64,000 nt of DNA from Clostridium carboxidivorans P7 (GTDB lineage Bacteria; Bacillota; Clostridia; Clostridiales; Clostridiaceae), in NCBI RefSeq assembly GCF_001038625.1, contig NZ_CP011803.1:1612001-1676000 (forward strand), written 5' to 3'. The notes under the pieces are model-generated. The model was given only the letters and a program-made list of their open reading frames with translations. It was not told where the DNA came from and did no database searches. Positions 1-9,193 of this stretch are shown here, piece by piece (within the stretch, counting starts at the first letter, position 1; each line of letters starts with the position of its first letter). The translations under genes were made by a program, and so were the position numbers.

Positions 1-94
1 CAAAGGCTGAAATAGTTAATATTAAAATTAAGTTTAAAGAGATAAAGTAAATACATTTTTCAGGATATGATATAAGGGAAGAAGGTTTGTTATC

Positions 95-1006
95 ATGAAA
101 AGGGAAGTTTTATTACTAGATAAGGTTAGTAAGATTATAAAGGGAAAAGAAATTATAAAAGATATAAGTTTTTCAATAAAGGAAGGAGAAGTTTTAGGCT
201 TCCTTGGCCCTAATGGAGCAGGAAAGTCAACTACCTTGAGAATGATTGTAGGACTTTCCAGACCAACCTCTGGAAATATTAATATATGTGGATATTCCAT
301 TGTTAAAGATTACGTAAAAGCTATGGAAAGTGTTGGATGTATTATAGAAGGACCTAATTTGTATAATTATATGAGTGGAATGGATAATCTTAATATGCTA
401 GCTGCAATGAGTAATAATATCAAGAAAGAGAACATTATGAATGCAGTGAAATTAGTAGGACTTGAAGATAGAATATATGATAAAGTAAATACCTATTCTT
501 TGGGAATGAAGCAGAGATTGGGACTTGCTCAAGCTTTAATTAATAAGCCTAAACTTCTTATTTTAGATGAGCCTACTAATGGGCTGGACCCTGCAGGTAT
601 AACAGAGTTTAGAAACATAATAAAAACACTTGCAAAGGAAGAAAACATTTCTGTGCTTGTATCAAGTCATCTTATTTCAGAAATAGAGCTTATGTGTGAC
701 AAGGTAACTATAATTAAGAATGGAAGTATTTTAAAAAATGCAAATGTAAGTGAACTTTTAAATAATCAAGAAGTATTTTGGATGCTTAATGATAATGAAA
801 AGGGAAAAGAAATACTAAGTGATGTTTGGAAAATTGAAAGTAAAATAGTTAATGGGAAACTTCAAGCAGAAGTTGATTTATCCAAAGTAGAAGAGATAAA
901 TGAAAGCTTTTTTAAGGCAGGTTTAATGTTAAAATTTGTAGACAATAAACATAAAACTTTAGAGGATTTATTTTTAAGTATAACAGAAAATAATAAAATT
1001 GTTTAA
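95..1006 (+). CDS. ABC transporter ATP-binding protein (drug/bacitracin-type)
   Basis: Nucleotide-binding subunit of an ABC exporter acting at the inner face of the membrane. Walker A GPNGAGKST lies at about residues 38-46, the signature SLGMKQR near 135 and Walker B LLILDEPTNGLDP at about 154-166, with the H-loop His near 192. The 303-residue length and the C-terminal extension fit the BcrA/CcmA-like DRA family. An AGGGAAGAAGG-like site precedes the ATG. The permease gene starts 10 bases after the stop, so the two form a transporter operon. The substrate cannot be read from sequence. Antibiotic or peptide export is the usual role of the family. Confidence 0.92.
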   Translation: MKREVLLLDKVSKIIKGKEIIKDISFSIKEGEVLGFLGPNGAGKSTTLRMIVGLSRPTSGNINICGYSIVKDYVKAMESVGCIIEGPNLYNYMSGMDNLNMLAAMSNNIKKENIMNAVKLVGLEDRIYDKVNTYSLGMKQRLGLAQALINKPKLLILDEPTNGLDPAGITEFRNIIKTLAKEENISVLVSSHLISEIELMCDKVTIIKNGSILKNANVSELLNNQEVFWMLNDNEKGKEILSDVWKIESKIVNGKLQAEVDLSKVEEINESFFKAGLMLKFVDNKHKTLEDLFLSITENNKIV

Positions 1007-1015
1007 GGAAATAAG

Positions 1016-2029
1016 GTGAGAAATTTGCTAAAGTTAATAGAAAATGAAGTTATTAAAATGCTTTCTAAAAGGAAACTTTTACTTATAACAGCCATTTTAT
1101 TGGTATTAGTATCGCTTTTTGCTTATGGAGAAATGCACTCTTATCAAAATACCATACAAAGATATATGAAAAGCAGTGGGCAAACTCAAAACTACAACTG
1201 GAAATCGTTAGCCAATCAGCAAATAACAGATTTAAAAACTATGATAAACAGGCCAAACATAAGTGAAAATAGAAAAAATTCTATAAGTATACAAATTGAG
1301 CAATTGCAATATTATGTAGATCATAATATAAATCCTATTACTCCAAGTGCAGGAAAATTTACTGTGGAATTTATGCAGCAAGCGGTTTATTTGTTTTTTC
1401 CACTTTTAATAATAATTTTATCTGGTGATATTGTTTCGGGTGAATTTTCAGCAAAAACTATAAAGATACTTTTAACGAGAGCAGTTCCTAGATGGAAAAT
1501 ATTATTGAGTAAATATGCAGCTGTTTTAATTTTATCTTGTATTGTTATTTTAGAAACAGCAGCTATGTGTATTTTAATATCAACATTTATGTTTCATAAT
1601 TCTGCATGGTTAGAGCCTGTCATAACTGGTTTTAAGGCTGTGAATGGTAATATAGATACTTCTGGAGTAGTAAGATTGTATCAATGGCAGTATGCAATAT
1701 TGGTATATTCTTTAGGATGGTTTTCTGCTATTTGCATTGCAACTTTGTCCTTTATGATTTCGGTATTAGTAAAAAATACAGCAACTTCTATTGGTATAAT
1801 TATGGCTTCTATAATTGGAGGACAGTTTCTTCAGTTTTATTTATCAGATTGGCCTTTAGTTAAATATTTTTTTGCAGTTAATTTAAATTTACCACAATAT
1901 TTAACAGGATCTTATGAACCTGTAAATGGAATGAGTCTTGTTTTTTCTATATTAGTACTTTGTGCATGGGCTTTTATATCTTTAATCATCAGCTTTAAAG
2001 TATTTTCAAAGGAAGATGTACTGGTTTAG
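1016..2029 (+). CDS. ABC-2 type transporter permease
   Basis: Membrane subunit paired with the preceding ATPase. The start is GTG, with AAGGA six bases upstream. The protein has one hydrophobic helix at about residues 22-37, a hydrophilic extracellular loop, then five or six further membrane segments. It contains the LLIIILSGDIVSGEF stretch characteristic of ABC-2 permeases of the BcrB/NatB kind, where the exporter is often selective for antibiotics. It ends in FSKEDVLV. Family membership is clear, but the substrate is unknown. Confidence 0.9.
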   Translation: MRNLLKLIENEVIKMLSKRKLLLITAILLVLVSLFAYGEMHSYQNTIQRYMKSSGQTQNYNWKSLANQQITDLKTMINRPNISENRKNSISIQIEQLQYYVDHNINPITPSAGKFTVEFMQQAVYLFFPLLIIILSGDIVSGEFSAKTIKILLTRAVPRWKILLSKYAAVLILSCIVILETAAMCILISTFMFHNSAWLEPVITGFKAVNGNIDTSGVVRLYQWQYAILVYSLGWFSAICIATLSFMISVLVKNTATSIGIIMASIIGGQFLQFYLSDWPLVKYFFAVNLNLPQYLTGSYEPVNGMSLVFSILVLCAWAFISLIISFKVFSKEDVLV

Positions 2030-2073
2030 AATATAAAAATAATAATATGAAGCAGTAATCAGGGAGGAAAGTT

Positions 2074-2901
2074 ATGTATAAAAAATTTAAATGGAGAGTT
2101 ATACTAACCATTTCAATAATAACAGCAGTTGTATTAATTGTAGGTTTTGTATCAGCTATTTTTATTACAGGAACATCCAGTGCTAAAAATGCTTTTAAAG
2201 CTGAAGATAATAAACAAGTTTCTAATAATAATAAAAAAGAGGATAAAGTGAAAGAAGTGGATAATAAATCATATAATATCTTAGTTATGGGTGATTCTCT
2301 TGCAAAAGGTACTGGAGATGAGAAGGGTAAAGGGTTTGCAGGTGATTTTGCTGATCTTTGGAAAGCTAAAGAAACAAAGACTGTAAAGGTTACTAATGTT
2401 TCAGTTATAGGTGATACTTCTTCAGGACTTGTTAATATTGCAAGTGAAGAACAAACCTTGAAATATATAGAAGGTTCTAATATTATACTCATTTCCATTG
2501 GAGGAAATGAAATTAAAAATTTTACAAACTTTGATTCAACTTCAACAGATTCAAATAGTAATGCTTTTAAAATTACACAGGAAAAGTATTTGAATAATCT
2601 TAAAAATGTTTTTAAAGCTATAAGAAGTAAGAATTCTAAATGTATGATAATATTTGTTGGCTTGTATAATCCATTTGGTAAAAATTTAGCATCAGATAAA
2701 ATAAACTTACTTGACAATTGGAATTATGAAACCAATAAAATTGTATCATCAGATTCTAAATCTATATTTATTCCAACTTATGATCTATTTAAGTATAATA
2801 CAGATAATTATCTTGCCATTGATAAATTTCATCCTAATGGAAAAGGATATGATGCTATTTCTAAAAGGATATTTGAAGCATTAAATAATTATAAGGATTA
2901 A
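2074..2901 (+). CDS. SGNH/GDSL-family hydrolase, membrane-anchored or secreted
   Basis: Probable extracellular esterase or lipase-like hydrolase. An N-terminal hydrophobic helix (about residues 9-32) looks like a signal anchor, followed by a Lys/Asn-rich linker. The SGNH blocks are visible: MGDSLAKGTG (nucleophile Ser, block I), ISIGGNEI (block III Asn) and DKFHPNGKGY (block V Asp-His). The architecture resembles B. subtilis YpmR-like lipases. The RBS AGGGAGG is strong. It lies 44 bases after the ABC permease gene, and the following small secreted protein gene is close enough to share a transcript. The substrate is not predictable. Confidence 0.88.
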   Translation: MYKKFKWRVILTISIITAVVLIVGFVSAIFITGTSSAKNAFKAEDNKQVSNNNKKEDKVKEVDNKSYNILVMGDSLAKGTGDEKGKGFAGDFADLWKAKETKTVKVTNVSVIGDTSSGLVNIASEEQTLKYIEGSNIILISIGGNEIKNFTNFDSTSTDSNSNAFKITQEKYLNNLKNVFKAIRSKNSKCMIIFVGLYNPFGKNLASDKINLLDNWNYETNKIVSSDSKSIFIPTYDLFKYNTDNYLAIDKFHPNGKGYDAISKRIFEALNNYKD

Positions 2902-2947
2902 TAAGTTAGGTAATAATTATTTAATATGATTTAAGGAGGAAGAATAT

Positions 2948-3448
2948 TTGAAAAAAGTCATATATATATTTAGTGCTATTGCTGTGTTTATTATATTTAG
3001 TTATGCTAATAAACTAAATGTTACAGATAATGAAAAGGTAGCACAACAGTATATCAAGTCACAAGGATATAAGATAATTTCCTCTAGTGGTCAGCTAGAA
3101 AAATATACTTTAGAAAAAAGTAAATTTTCAGAAACAGTAGGAATTGTGCCGCTGAAGCAAATATGGGGATTGCAAAAAAATGATCCTGATGGATATTTTG
3201 GAAAGAGAATATATGTATATGGATTTATAGTTACCAAGCATCCATTAGAGAAGAAACATATAAATTTTAAAAATGGTGTAAGTGTATATGTTATGGTATC
3301 AGAGGGTACAGTAATAGGGGGATATTCTCGTATTAATTCTAATATACTCACAAACTTTACATCTTTGGATGGAAAAACTTTAGAACAAGTAAAAGGAATA
3401 AGTTTTGAACAGTGGAATGAAAAGTGGAAAAAAAATTATGAAAACTGA
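2948..3448 (+). CDS. Small membrane-anchored hypothetical protein
   Basis: A 166-residue protein I do not recognise. It starts with TTG behind a very good AAGGAGGA site and has a hydrophobic N-terminal segment (about residues 4-20) that should export or anchor it. The rest is a soluble, mixed-charge domain with no cysteines. It lies between the SGNH hydrolase and the M20 amidohydrolase on the same strand with short gaps, so co-expression is likely. The TTG start is chosen because the RBS spacing is right and the hydrophobic segment begins directly after it. Confidence 0.75.
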   Translation: MKKVIYIFSAIAVFIIFSYANKLNVTDNEKVAQQYIKSQGYKIISSSGQLEKYTLEKSKFSETVGIVPLKQIWGLQKNDPDGYFGKRIYVYGFIVTKHPLEKKHINFKNGVSVYVMVSEGTVIGGYSRINSNILTNFTSLDGKTLEQVKGISFEQWNEKWKKNYEN

Positions 3449-3471
3449 AATGGAGATGGATTTATATATAA

Positions 3472-4638
3472 ATGGATAATAATTATATAAATTTAATAGA
3501 GAAAATAACACCTGAAATAATTAAAATAAGAAGACAACTGCATATGTATCCAGAATTAAGTTTACAAGAGTTTGAAACTTGTAAACTTATTTGCAGTTTT
3601 CTACACAAAATTGGTATACCTTATAAAATAGTAGCAGATACAGGAGTGGTTGCAGAAATTATAAATGATGAAAACTATCCTACTTTTGCCATTCGTGCTG
3701 AAATGGATGCATTGCCAATACAAGAAGAAACATCTTGCGAATATGCATCAAAAAATGAAAATATTATGCACGCTTGTGGTCATGATGCTATAGTTTCAAT
3801 TGCTCTTGGACTTTCCTATGTACTTTATCAAACTAAGGAAAATTTAAAATGTAATATAAAGTTTATATTTGAACCTGGAGAAGAAATAGGAAAAGGTGCA
3901 AAGGCAATGATTAAAGGTGGTGCACTATTAAAACCAAAGGTTGATAGAATACTGATTTTTCATTTAGCCAATTCATTACCTGTAGGAATGGAAATTCGAA
4001 AAAATGTATCTACATGTGAGATAAGTTCTTTAAATATTAAAATTAGAGGAAAAGCAAGCCATTGGTGTGAAGTAAATAAGGGTATTGATGCTATTAAAGT
4101 AGCTGGAAAAGTTATTTGTGCTGTAAGTGAAATAAATGATACATATAAATCAAAAATGCCTTTTGTGGTTGGTATTGGAACTATAAGAGGAGGAGTAAAG
4201 ACCAATGTAATTGCAGAAAGCGTTGAAATGAAAGGAACTTTAAGAACTTTTTATGAAAGAGATAGAGTTAATATTTGTAAGCTTTTGAGCAAAATGCAGG
4301 AAAAGTTACAAAAAGAAAGTGGCAGTTTAATAGAAATTAAGACAATGCCTAAAATACCTAGTGTTTATAATGATGATGAGCTTGTAACTATAGGTAGGAA
4401 GGTTGGAAAAAGTATATTTGGTAAGCAGCATGTAACTACTTCAATTAAACCATATCTTGCAGGGGATAATGCAGGGTTTTATTTTAAAAGAGTAAAGGGT
4501 GCAAGAGTGGTTTTTTTTGCAGAAATAGAAGGTGAAAAAAATTATCCTCTACATAATTCAAAATTTAATTTTGATGAGAAGATTATTCCATTAGCAATAC
4601 AGACTATATATAAAATAATAACAACAAAATTTTCATAA
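3472..4638 (+). CDS. M20-family amidohydrolase (IAA-amino acid / N-acyl amino acid hydrolase-like)
   Basis: Metal-dependent hydrolase removing an acyl group from amino acids or small amides. Typical M20D motifs are present in order: RRQLHMYPELSLQE, RAEMDALPIQEETS, the metal-binding MHACGHDA, EPGEEIGKGA, and LHNSKFNFDE near the C-terminus. Length 388 is normal for the family. EPGEE replaces the more common EPAEE, keeping both glutamates. The RBS is weak: GGAG lies 16 bases from the ATG, so expression may depend on readthrough from the upstream gene. The exact substrate is unknown. Confidence 0.88.
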   Translation: MDNNYINLIEKITPEIIKIRRQLHMYPELSLQEFETCKLICSFLHKIGIPYKIVADTGVVAEIINDENYPTFAIRAEMDALPIQEETSCEYASKNENIMHACGHDAIVSIALGLSYVLYQTKENLKCNIKFIFEPGEEIGKGAKAMIKGGALLKPKVDRILIFHLANSLPVGMEIRKNVSTCEISSLNIKIRGKASHWCEVNKGIDAIKVAGKVICAVSEINDTYKSKMPFVVGIGTIRGGVKTNVIAESVEMKGTLRTFYERDRVNICKLLSKMQEKLQKESGSLIEIKTMPKIPSVYNDDELVTIGRKVGKSIFGKQHVTTSIKPYLAGDNAGFYFKRVKGARVVFFAEIEGEKNYPLHNSKFNFDEKIIPLAIQTIYKIITTKFS

Positions 4639-4689
4639 TTAACAAATAAAGGTATCTTATTTGGAGAACTTTTAAATATAAACAGTTGA

Positions 4690-4843
4690 TGATATAATAG
4701 CTAATATGTAAGTCGAAAATTAGCATAATAGGAAAGGAAGTGAAAACCTGATAATATTTAGCGAGTAGCAAAGAAATATTGAAATTTTAAGGTTAATATA
4801 CATTACTATTTGTTATAATTTTGAGATCAGGTAATAATCAATA
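4690..4843 (+). promoter_or_regulatory. Promoter and long leader of the MFS exporter gene
   Basis: An extended -10 (TGATATAAT, 4690-4698) would start a leader of about 140 bases. In it ACCTGAT (4746-4752) is complementary to ATCAGGT (4826-4832). The latter contains the only SD-like AGG before the ATG at 4844, so pairing would hide the ribosome binding site. A second TATAAT (4814-4819) could give a short transcript lacking the 5' arm. The reading is inference from base complementarity. Confidence 0.45.
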
Positions 4844-6085
4844 ATGGAACGATGGAAAATAAATCTTTATACTGTTTGGTTTTCACAAATTTTGTCCATA
4901 ATGAGTTTTAATTTTGGAATGCCTTTTTTACCATTTTATATACAACAGCTTGGAATTACATCACCTAATGATGTTAAATTATACTCAGGCATTTTAAATG
5001 CAGCACCTGCAGTTACTATGGCTATTATGTCTCCAATTTGGGGAATTATTTCGGACAAATATGGTAGAAAACTTATGCTTATAAGGGCCATGTTATTTGC
5101 TTCATTTATAATTGCAGGCATGGGTTTGATTGTCAATGTAAATCAGTTAATAATTTTAAGGCTTTTACAAGGCATATTTACTGGAACTGTTACAGCAGCT
5201 ATAGTTTTAGTTGCAGCTAATACACCTAAAAACAGACTTTCTTTTGCCCTTGGATTTTTATCTTCTTCTACATTCATTGGACAATCTATTGGTCCAGTAA
5301 TAGGAGGTATTGTTGCAGAATTTGTTGGGTACCGTGTAAGTTTTATAGTTGGTGGTATTCTTATGTTTTTGGACTTTTTACTGGTTTTATTTATTGTAAA
5401 GGAAGAAAAAGAAATTGCTGTGAAAGGTGAAGAAAAGAAGGAAAAAGAAAAAGTGCCAATGCTTTCTATTTTTACAGCTACAGCTGTATCAATGCTTATA
5501 GTGCTTCTCTTTATAAGAATAGGTCGTACTGTATTTAATCCTTATATTCCAATATATGTACAAGAAATTAAAAATACTACTAAGGGTATAGCTGGAATAA
5601 CAGGGCTTATAAATGGATTTTTAGCATTTACAACAGCTTTAGCTGGATTAACTTTAAGTAGATTAGGGGATAAATATAACAAAATGAAATTACTATTAGT
5701 ATATTTAGTGCTAGGTGCTGTATTTTCCATACCCCTTGCATATATAAATAACTTGTGGATATTTACAGGCATTTTTGGTATGGTATTCTTTATTACAGGA
5801 GGGGTTGAACCTGTAATAATGTCAATTACAACAGAGGATACACCTGTTAATAGAAGAGGATTGCTATTTGGTGTTCAAGGAACTGTAGGAAGTATTGGTT
5901 TTGCTGTGGCTCCTTTACTTGGCGGGGTAATTTCTATAAAATATTGTACTAAAGCTGTGCTCTTATTTATACCTGTATTTTTACTAATTTCAAGTTTGGC
6001 AGTTTTAGTGATTATGTTTCGTAAGATGAAAAATAATTCTCATTCAAATATAAAATTAAAAAATACTTTTCAAAACAAGATATAA
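4844..6085 (+). CDS. MFS multidrug-type exporter
   Basis: Twelve-helix major facilitator, 413 residues, of the TetA/BmrP-like drug:H+ antiporter group. Motif A appears as GIISDKYGRKLML after helix 2, and the motif C region as GFLSSSTFIGQSIGPVIGG. A Lys/Glu-rich loop (about residues 187-205) separates the two six-helix halves. The likely role is efflux of toxic compounds across the cytoplasmic membrane. The leader has features suggesting translational control. The GGDEF gene follows after 20 bases and probably shares the transcript. Confidence 0.9.
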   Translation: MERWKINLYTVWFSQILSIMSFNFGMPFLPFYIQQLGITSPNDVKLYSGILNAAPAVTMAIMSPIWGIISDKYGRKLMLIRAMLFASFIIAGMGLIVNVNQLIILRLLQGIFTGTVTAAIVLVAANTPKNRLSFALGFLSSSTFIGQSIGPVIGGIVAEFVGYRVSFIVGGILMFLDFLLVLFIVKEEKEIAVKGEEKKEKEKVPMLSIFTATAVSMLIVLLFIRIGRTVFNPYIPIYVQEIKNTTKGIAGITGLINGFLAFTTALAGLTLSRLGDKYNKMKLLLVYLVLGAVFSIPLAYINNLWIFTGIFGMVFFITGGVEPVIMSITTEDTPVNRRGLLFGVQGTVGSIGFAVAPLLGGVISIKYCTKAVLLFIPVFLLISSLAVLVIMFRKMKNNSHSNIKLKNTFQNKI

Positions 6086-6105
6086 GTTAAGGTTGGTGGC
6101 TACTT

Positions 6106-6864
6106 ATGATTGAGCTTCAAAAAATTCTAGTTTATTTAGTTACTACAATACTTCTTTTTTATATGGCAAGGTTATTAATTTTTACAAAGAGGAGATGGAA
6201 ATTTAGAACATATACTTTCATTATATTAATTGGAGGATTAAGTTTAATTAATATTGCCACTTTTGTTGATATGATTAACTATTTTAAAGGTTCTCATTTG
6301 GCATATATGATAATAAAAATAGGATTTACCTTAGGTGCTATCATATACGTGTTAGGTGTAATATTGTGGAGTGATTATACAAAGAAAACTATTGAAAAAT
6401 TTGAGGAACTTGCATTAACTGATCACATGACTGGCATGCTAAATAGAAAGGGAATAGAAAATAGTTATAAAATGGTTTCAGAAGCTGGAAATTGTTTTTA
6501 TGTTATTCTCTGTGACTTAGATGGAACAAAAAGAGTTAATGATGATTATGGTCATATTTATGGAGATAAATATATTAATGGTGCAACTAAAATTATAACA
6601 GATGCTATAGGATTAAAAGGTAAGGCTGCAAGAATCGGAGGAGATGAATTTGTTATACTTTTAAGTTATGTAGATATTGAAGAATTACAACAAATTATTT
6701 CAAAGATAAAAGCTTCGGTTTCTCAAATAGTACCAGAGAAAAATACAGGAATAAGTTGTGGATATTCATTGTTTCCTGATGATGGAGTTATTTTTGAAGA
6801 ATTAATAAAAATTGCAGATGAAAGAATGTATGAAGATAAAAAAACAAAAGAATGCAGAGAATAA
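6106..6864 (+). CDS. Membrane GGDEF-domain protein (probable diguanylate cyclase)
   Basis: About three N-terminal membrane helices (residues 6-26, 35-55, 66-87) followed by a GGDEF domain. The domain opens with LTDHMTGMLNRKG, carries the metal-binding CDLDGTKRVND stretch and has an intact GGDEF at about 178-182, so cyclic-di-GMP synthesis is plausible. The allosteric RxxD inhibitory site expected just before GGDEF is absent (GLKG in its place), so product inhibition through that site is unlikely. There is no obvious sensor domain beyond the membrane part. It is cotranscribed with the MFS exporter by spacing. Confidence 0.88.
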   Translation: MIELQKILVYLVTTILLFYMARLLIFTKRRWKFRTYTFIILIGGLSLINIATFVDMINYFKGSHLAYMIIKIGFTLGAIIYVLGVILWSDYTKKTIEKFEELALTDHMTGMLNRKGIENSYKMVSEAGNCFYVILCDLDGTKRVNDDYGHIYGDKYINGATKIITDAIGLKGKAARIGGDEFVILLSYVDIEELQQIISKIKASVSQIVPEKNTGISCGYSLFPDDGVIFEELIKIADERMYEDKKTKECRE

Positions 6865-6947
6865 TTAACTAATTTTTAATGAAAATAATTATAGGTATTG
6901 TTTATCATAAGTAAGCTAAATAGTAAGTTTCAATACAATTTGTTTTT

Positions 6948-6977
6948 AAGGCGGTAAAAAATTAACCGTCTTTTTTT
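6948..6977 (+). terminator. Rho-independent terminator
   Basis: AAGGCGGT (6948-6955) pairs with ACCGTCTT (6965-6972) with one G-T wobble and is followed by a run of T. It ends the MFS-GGDEF transcript. Confidence 0.8.
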
Positions 6978-6992
6978 ATATTTTTTGAATTG

Positions 6993-7006
6993 GTAACAAT
7001 CGTTAC
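6993..7006 (+). promoter_or_regulatory. GTAAC-N4-GTTAC palindromic operator upstream of hcp
   Basis: A perfect GTAAC-N4-GTTAC palindrome. A TATATAAA -10-like box follows at 7032-7039. With a start near 7041 the palindrome centre sits close to -41.5, the classic position for a CRP/FNR-type activator. From memory, HcpR (a CRP/FNR-family regulator of hybrid-cluster protein genes) has been assigned palindromes of this kind in clostridia. The regulator itself is not in this window. Confidence 0.6.
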
Positions 7007-7117
7007 AGATTTAATATGAGTATTTTAGTAATATATAAACATAGAAAGCAGATAACACAGAAAATAACACAGTAAATCATAAATTTAAATTTTAAAATTG
7101 AAAGGTGGAATTATTAA

Positions 7118-8833
7118 ATGAGTATGTTTTGTTATCAATGTCAAGAAGCAGCTAACTGCAAAGGTTGTACAATAAAAGGGGTATGTGGAAAGACAGAAGA
7201 TTTAGCAAAGGCACAAGATTTATTAATATATATAACTAAAGGAATTTCAGTATTCAGCACAAAAGCAAGAAAATTAGGAGTAGACAACAAGGAAGTAAAT
7301 AAATTTGTAGTAGAAAGCTTATTTGCAACTATAACTAATGCAAATTTTGATAGAAATATATTTATAGATAGAATAAAAAAAGGATTACAGTTAAGAGAAG
7401 AAGTTAAAGAACAGTATATAAAAGCTGGTGGAAAACTTACTGAAACAAAAGAAAATACTTCATGGCTTAAAAAAATCTTTGGACTTGGTGGAGCTAAAAA
7501 AGAAGAAGATCTTAACTTACCAGAAGCAGCAGTATGGTTTGCTGATAATGTAAATGCTTTTGATGCAAAAGCAGAAAAAGTAGGTGTACTAGCTACTGAG
7601 AATGAAGATATAAGATCATTAAGAGAACTTTTAGTTTATGGATTAAAAGGTATGGCTGCATATATTAAGCATGCTAATAACTTAGGATATGATGATGGAA
7701 ATCTTCATGGTTTTATGCAAAAAGCATTAGCAGCAACTTTGGATGATAGCATAGCAGTAGATGGATTAATAGCTTTAGTACTTGAAGCAGGCAAATATGG
7801 AGTAGATGCTATGGCACTACTTGATAAGGCAAATACTGAATCTTATGGAAATCCAGAAATAACAAAAGTTAATATAGGGGTTGGAAATAAACCTGGAATA
7901 TTAATAAGTGGACATGACTTGAAGGATATGGAAGAATTATTAAAGCAAACAGAAGGTACAGGAATAGATGTATATACTCACAGTGAAATGCTTCCAGCAA
8001 ATTATTACCCAGCATTTAAGAAATACAAACACTTTGTTGGAAATTACGGAAATGCATGGTGGAAGCAAACTGAAGAATTTGAAAGCTTTAATGGTCCAAT
8101 TTTAATGACTACAAATTGTGTTGTTCCTCCTAAAAATTCATATAAAGATAGAATGTATACTACTGGTGCAACAGGTGTTCCTGGAGTTAAACACATACCA
8201 GACGGAAAAAATGGAAATGCAAAAGACTTTTCAGCTATAATTGCACATGCTAAGAAATGTAAGTCACCAAAGGAAATTGAAAAAGGAGAAATAGTTGGTG
8301 GATTTGCACACAATCAAGTTTTAGCTTTAGCTGACAAAGTTGTAGAAGCAGTTAAAACAGGAGCTATAAAGAGATTCTTTGTTATGGCAGGGTGTGATGG
8401 AAGAGCTAAGAGTAGAAGCTATTATACAGATTTTGCTGAGAAGCTTCCAAAGGATACAGTTATACTTACAGCAGGATGTGCTAAATATAAATATAACAAG
8501 CTTGATTTGGGTGATATTGGAGGAATTCCAAGAGTATTAGATGCTGGACAATGTAATGACTCATATTCATTAGCAGTAATAGCACTTAAATTAAAAGAAG
8601 TATTTGGATTAGAAGATATTAATGAACTTCCTATATCATATAATATAGCTTGGTATGAGCAAAAGGCTGTTATAGTATTGTTGGCATTACTTCACTTAGG
8701 AGTTAAAAATATTCACTTAGGACCAACTTTACCAGCATTCCTTTCACCAAATGTGGCTAAAGTTTTAATAGAAAACTTTGGAATAGGTGGAATAACAAAC
8801 GTAGATGACGATATAAAAATGTTTTTAGGATAA
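7118..8833 (+). CDS. hcp: Hybrid-cluster protein (hydroxylamine reductase)
   Basis: Cytoplasmic Fe-S enzyme linked to nitrosative stress. It reduces hydroxylamine in vitro, and NO reduction or S-nitrosylation roles are reported for the family. The N-terminal cysteines C5, C8, C17 and C23 give the CX2CX8CX5C pattern of the proximal cluster. Hybrid-cluster ligands lie in [35 protein letters not shown] and GQCNDSYS. The 571-residue length fits the long clostridial class. A GAAAGGTGG site precedes the ATG. It is monocistronic between terminators, and the upstream palindrome suggests NO-responsive activation. Confidence 0.96.
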   Translation: MSMFCYQCQEAANCKGCTIKGVCGKTEDLAKAQDLLIYITKGISVFSTKARKLGVDNKEVNKFVVESLFATITNANFDRNIFIDRIKKGLQLREEVKEQYIKAGGKLTETKENTSWLKKIFGLGGAKKEEDLNLPEAAVWFADNVNAFDAKAEKVGVLATENEDIRSLRELLVYGLKGMAAYIKHANNLGYDDGNLHGFMQKALAATLDDSIAVDGLIALVLEAGKYGVDAMALLDKANTESYGNPEITKVNIGVGNKPGILISGHDLKDMEELLKQTEGTGIDVYTHSEMLPANYYPAFKKYKHFVGNYGNAWWKQTEEFESFNGPILMTTNCVVPPKNSYKDRMYTTGATGVPGVKHIPDGKNGNAKDFSAIIAHAKKCKSPKEIEKGEIVGGFAHNQVLALADKVVEAVKTGAIKRFFVMAGCDGRAKSRSYYTDFAEKLPKDTVILTAGCAKYKYNKLDLGDIGGIPRVLDAGQCNDSYSLAVIALKLKEVFGLEDINELPISYNIAWYEQKAVIVLLALLHLGVKNIHLGPTLPAFLSPNVAKVLIENFGIGGITNVDDDIKMFLG

Positions 8834-8834
8834 T

Positions 8835-8887
8835 ATAACTAAATATCACTAGTACCTCCTATATATAAGTTTAGTGATATTAGTTAT
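8835..8887. terminator. Long imperfect hairpin after hcp
   Basis: ATAACTAAATATCACTA (8835-8851) pairs with TAGTGATATTAGTTAT (8872-8887) with a single bulged A. There is no strong T run, so it may stabilise the 3' end rather than terminate. Confidence 0.55.
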
Positions 8888-8912
8888 AAAATAAATTAAT
8901 TTTATATTAATG

Positions 8913-8960
8913 AAAAAGAGTTTATGTGACCTATTTAAATAACGCATAAACTCTTTTTTA
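8913..8960 (+). terminator. Rho-independent terminator of hcp
   Basis: AAAAAGAGTTTATG (8913-8926) pairs perfectly with CATAAACTCTTTTT (8945-8958). The T-rich arm acts as the release tract. Confidence 0.85.
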
Positions 8961-9044
8961 TGTTTATAGACTATAAGATTATATATGAATTATTCAGTTC
9001 AATACATTGTGTAAAAATATTGAATTTGTGGAGCAAATCTCTAA

Positions 9045-9154
9045 TTGACAAGAAAATGCCAGCATGATAGGATGGACATCTAGTTACAAATAAAGTAGTA
9101 GAATTATCACCATATAAAAAATCACTAAGTGTTTATTACTTCTTAGTGATTTTT
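9045..9154 (+). ncRNA. Candidate short transcript or attenuated leader
   Basis: TTGACA (9045-9050), a 17-base spacer and TAGGAT (9068-9073) form a credible promoter. About 40 bases later a perfect 13-bp hairpin (AAATCACTAAG paired with CTTAGTGATTT, 9116-9154) with a T run would stop transcription, giving an RNA of roughly 75-80 bases. The next gene starts only 40 bases past it. This is either a small RNA gene or a terminator-controlled leader of the GH18 gene. Confidence 0.4.
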
Positions 9155-9193
9155 ATTTATATAAATATATATAAACCTTAGGAGGATAACACT

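Noticed and set aside
1995-2717. 240-codon minus-strand ORF opposite the SGNH hydrolase
   Set aside because: It has no ribosome site, its composition is that of an antisense frame, and the plus-strand gene has clear SGNH motifs.
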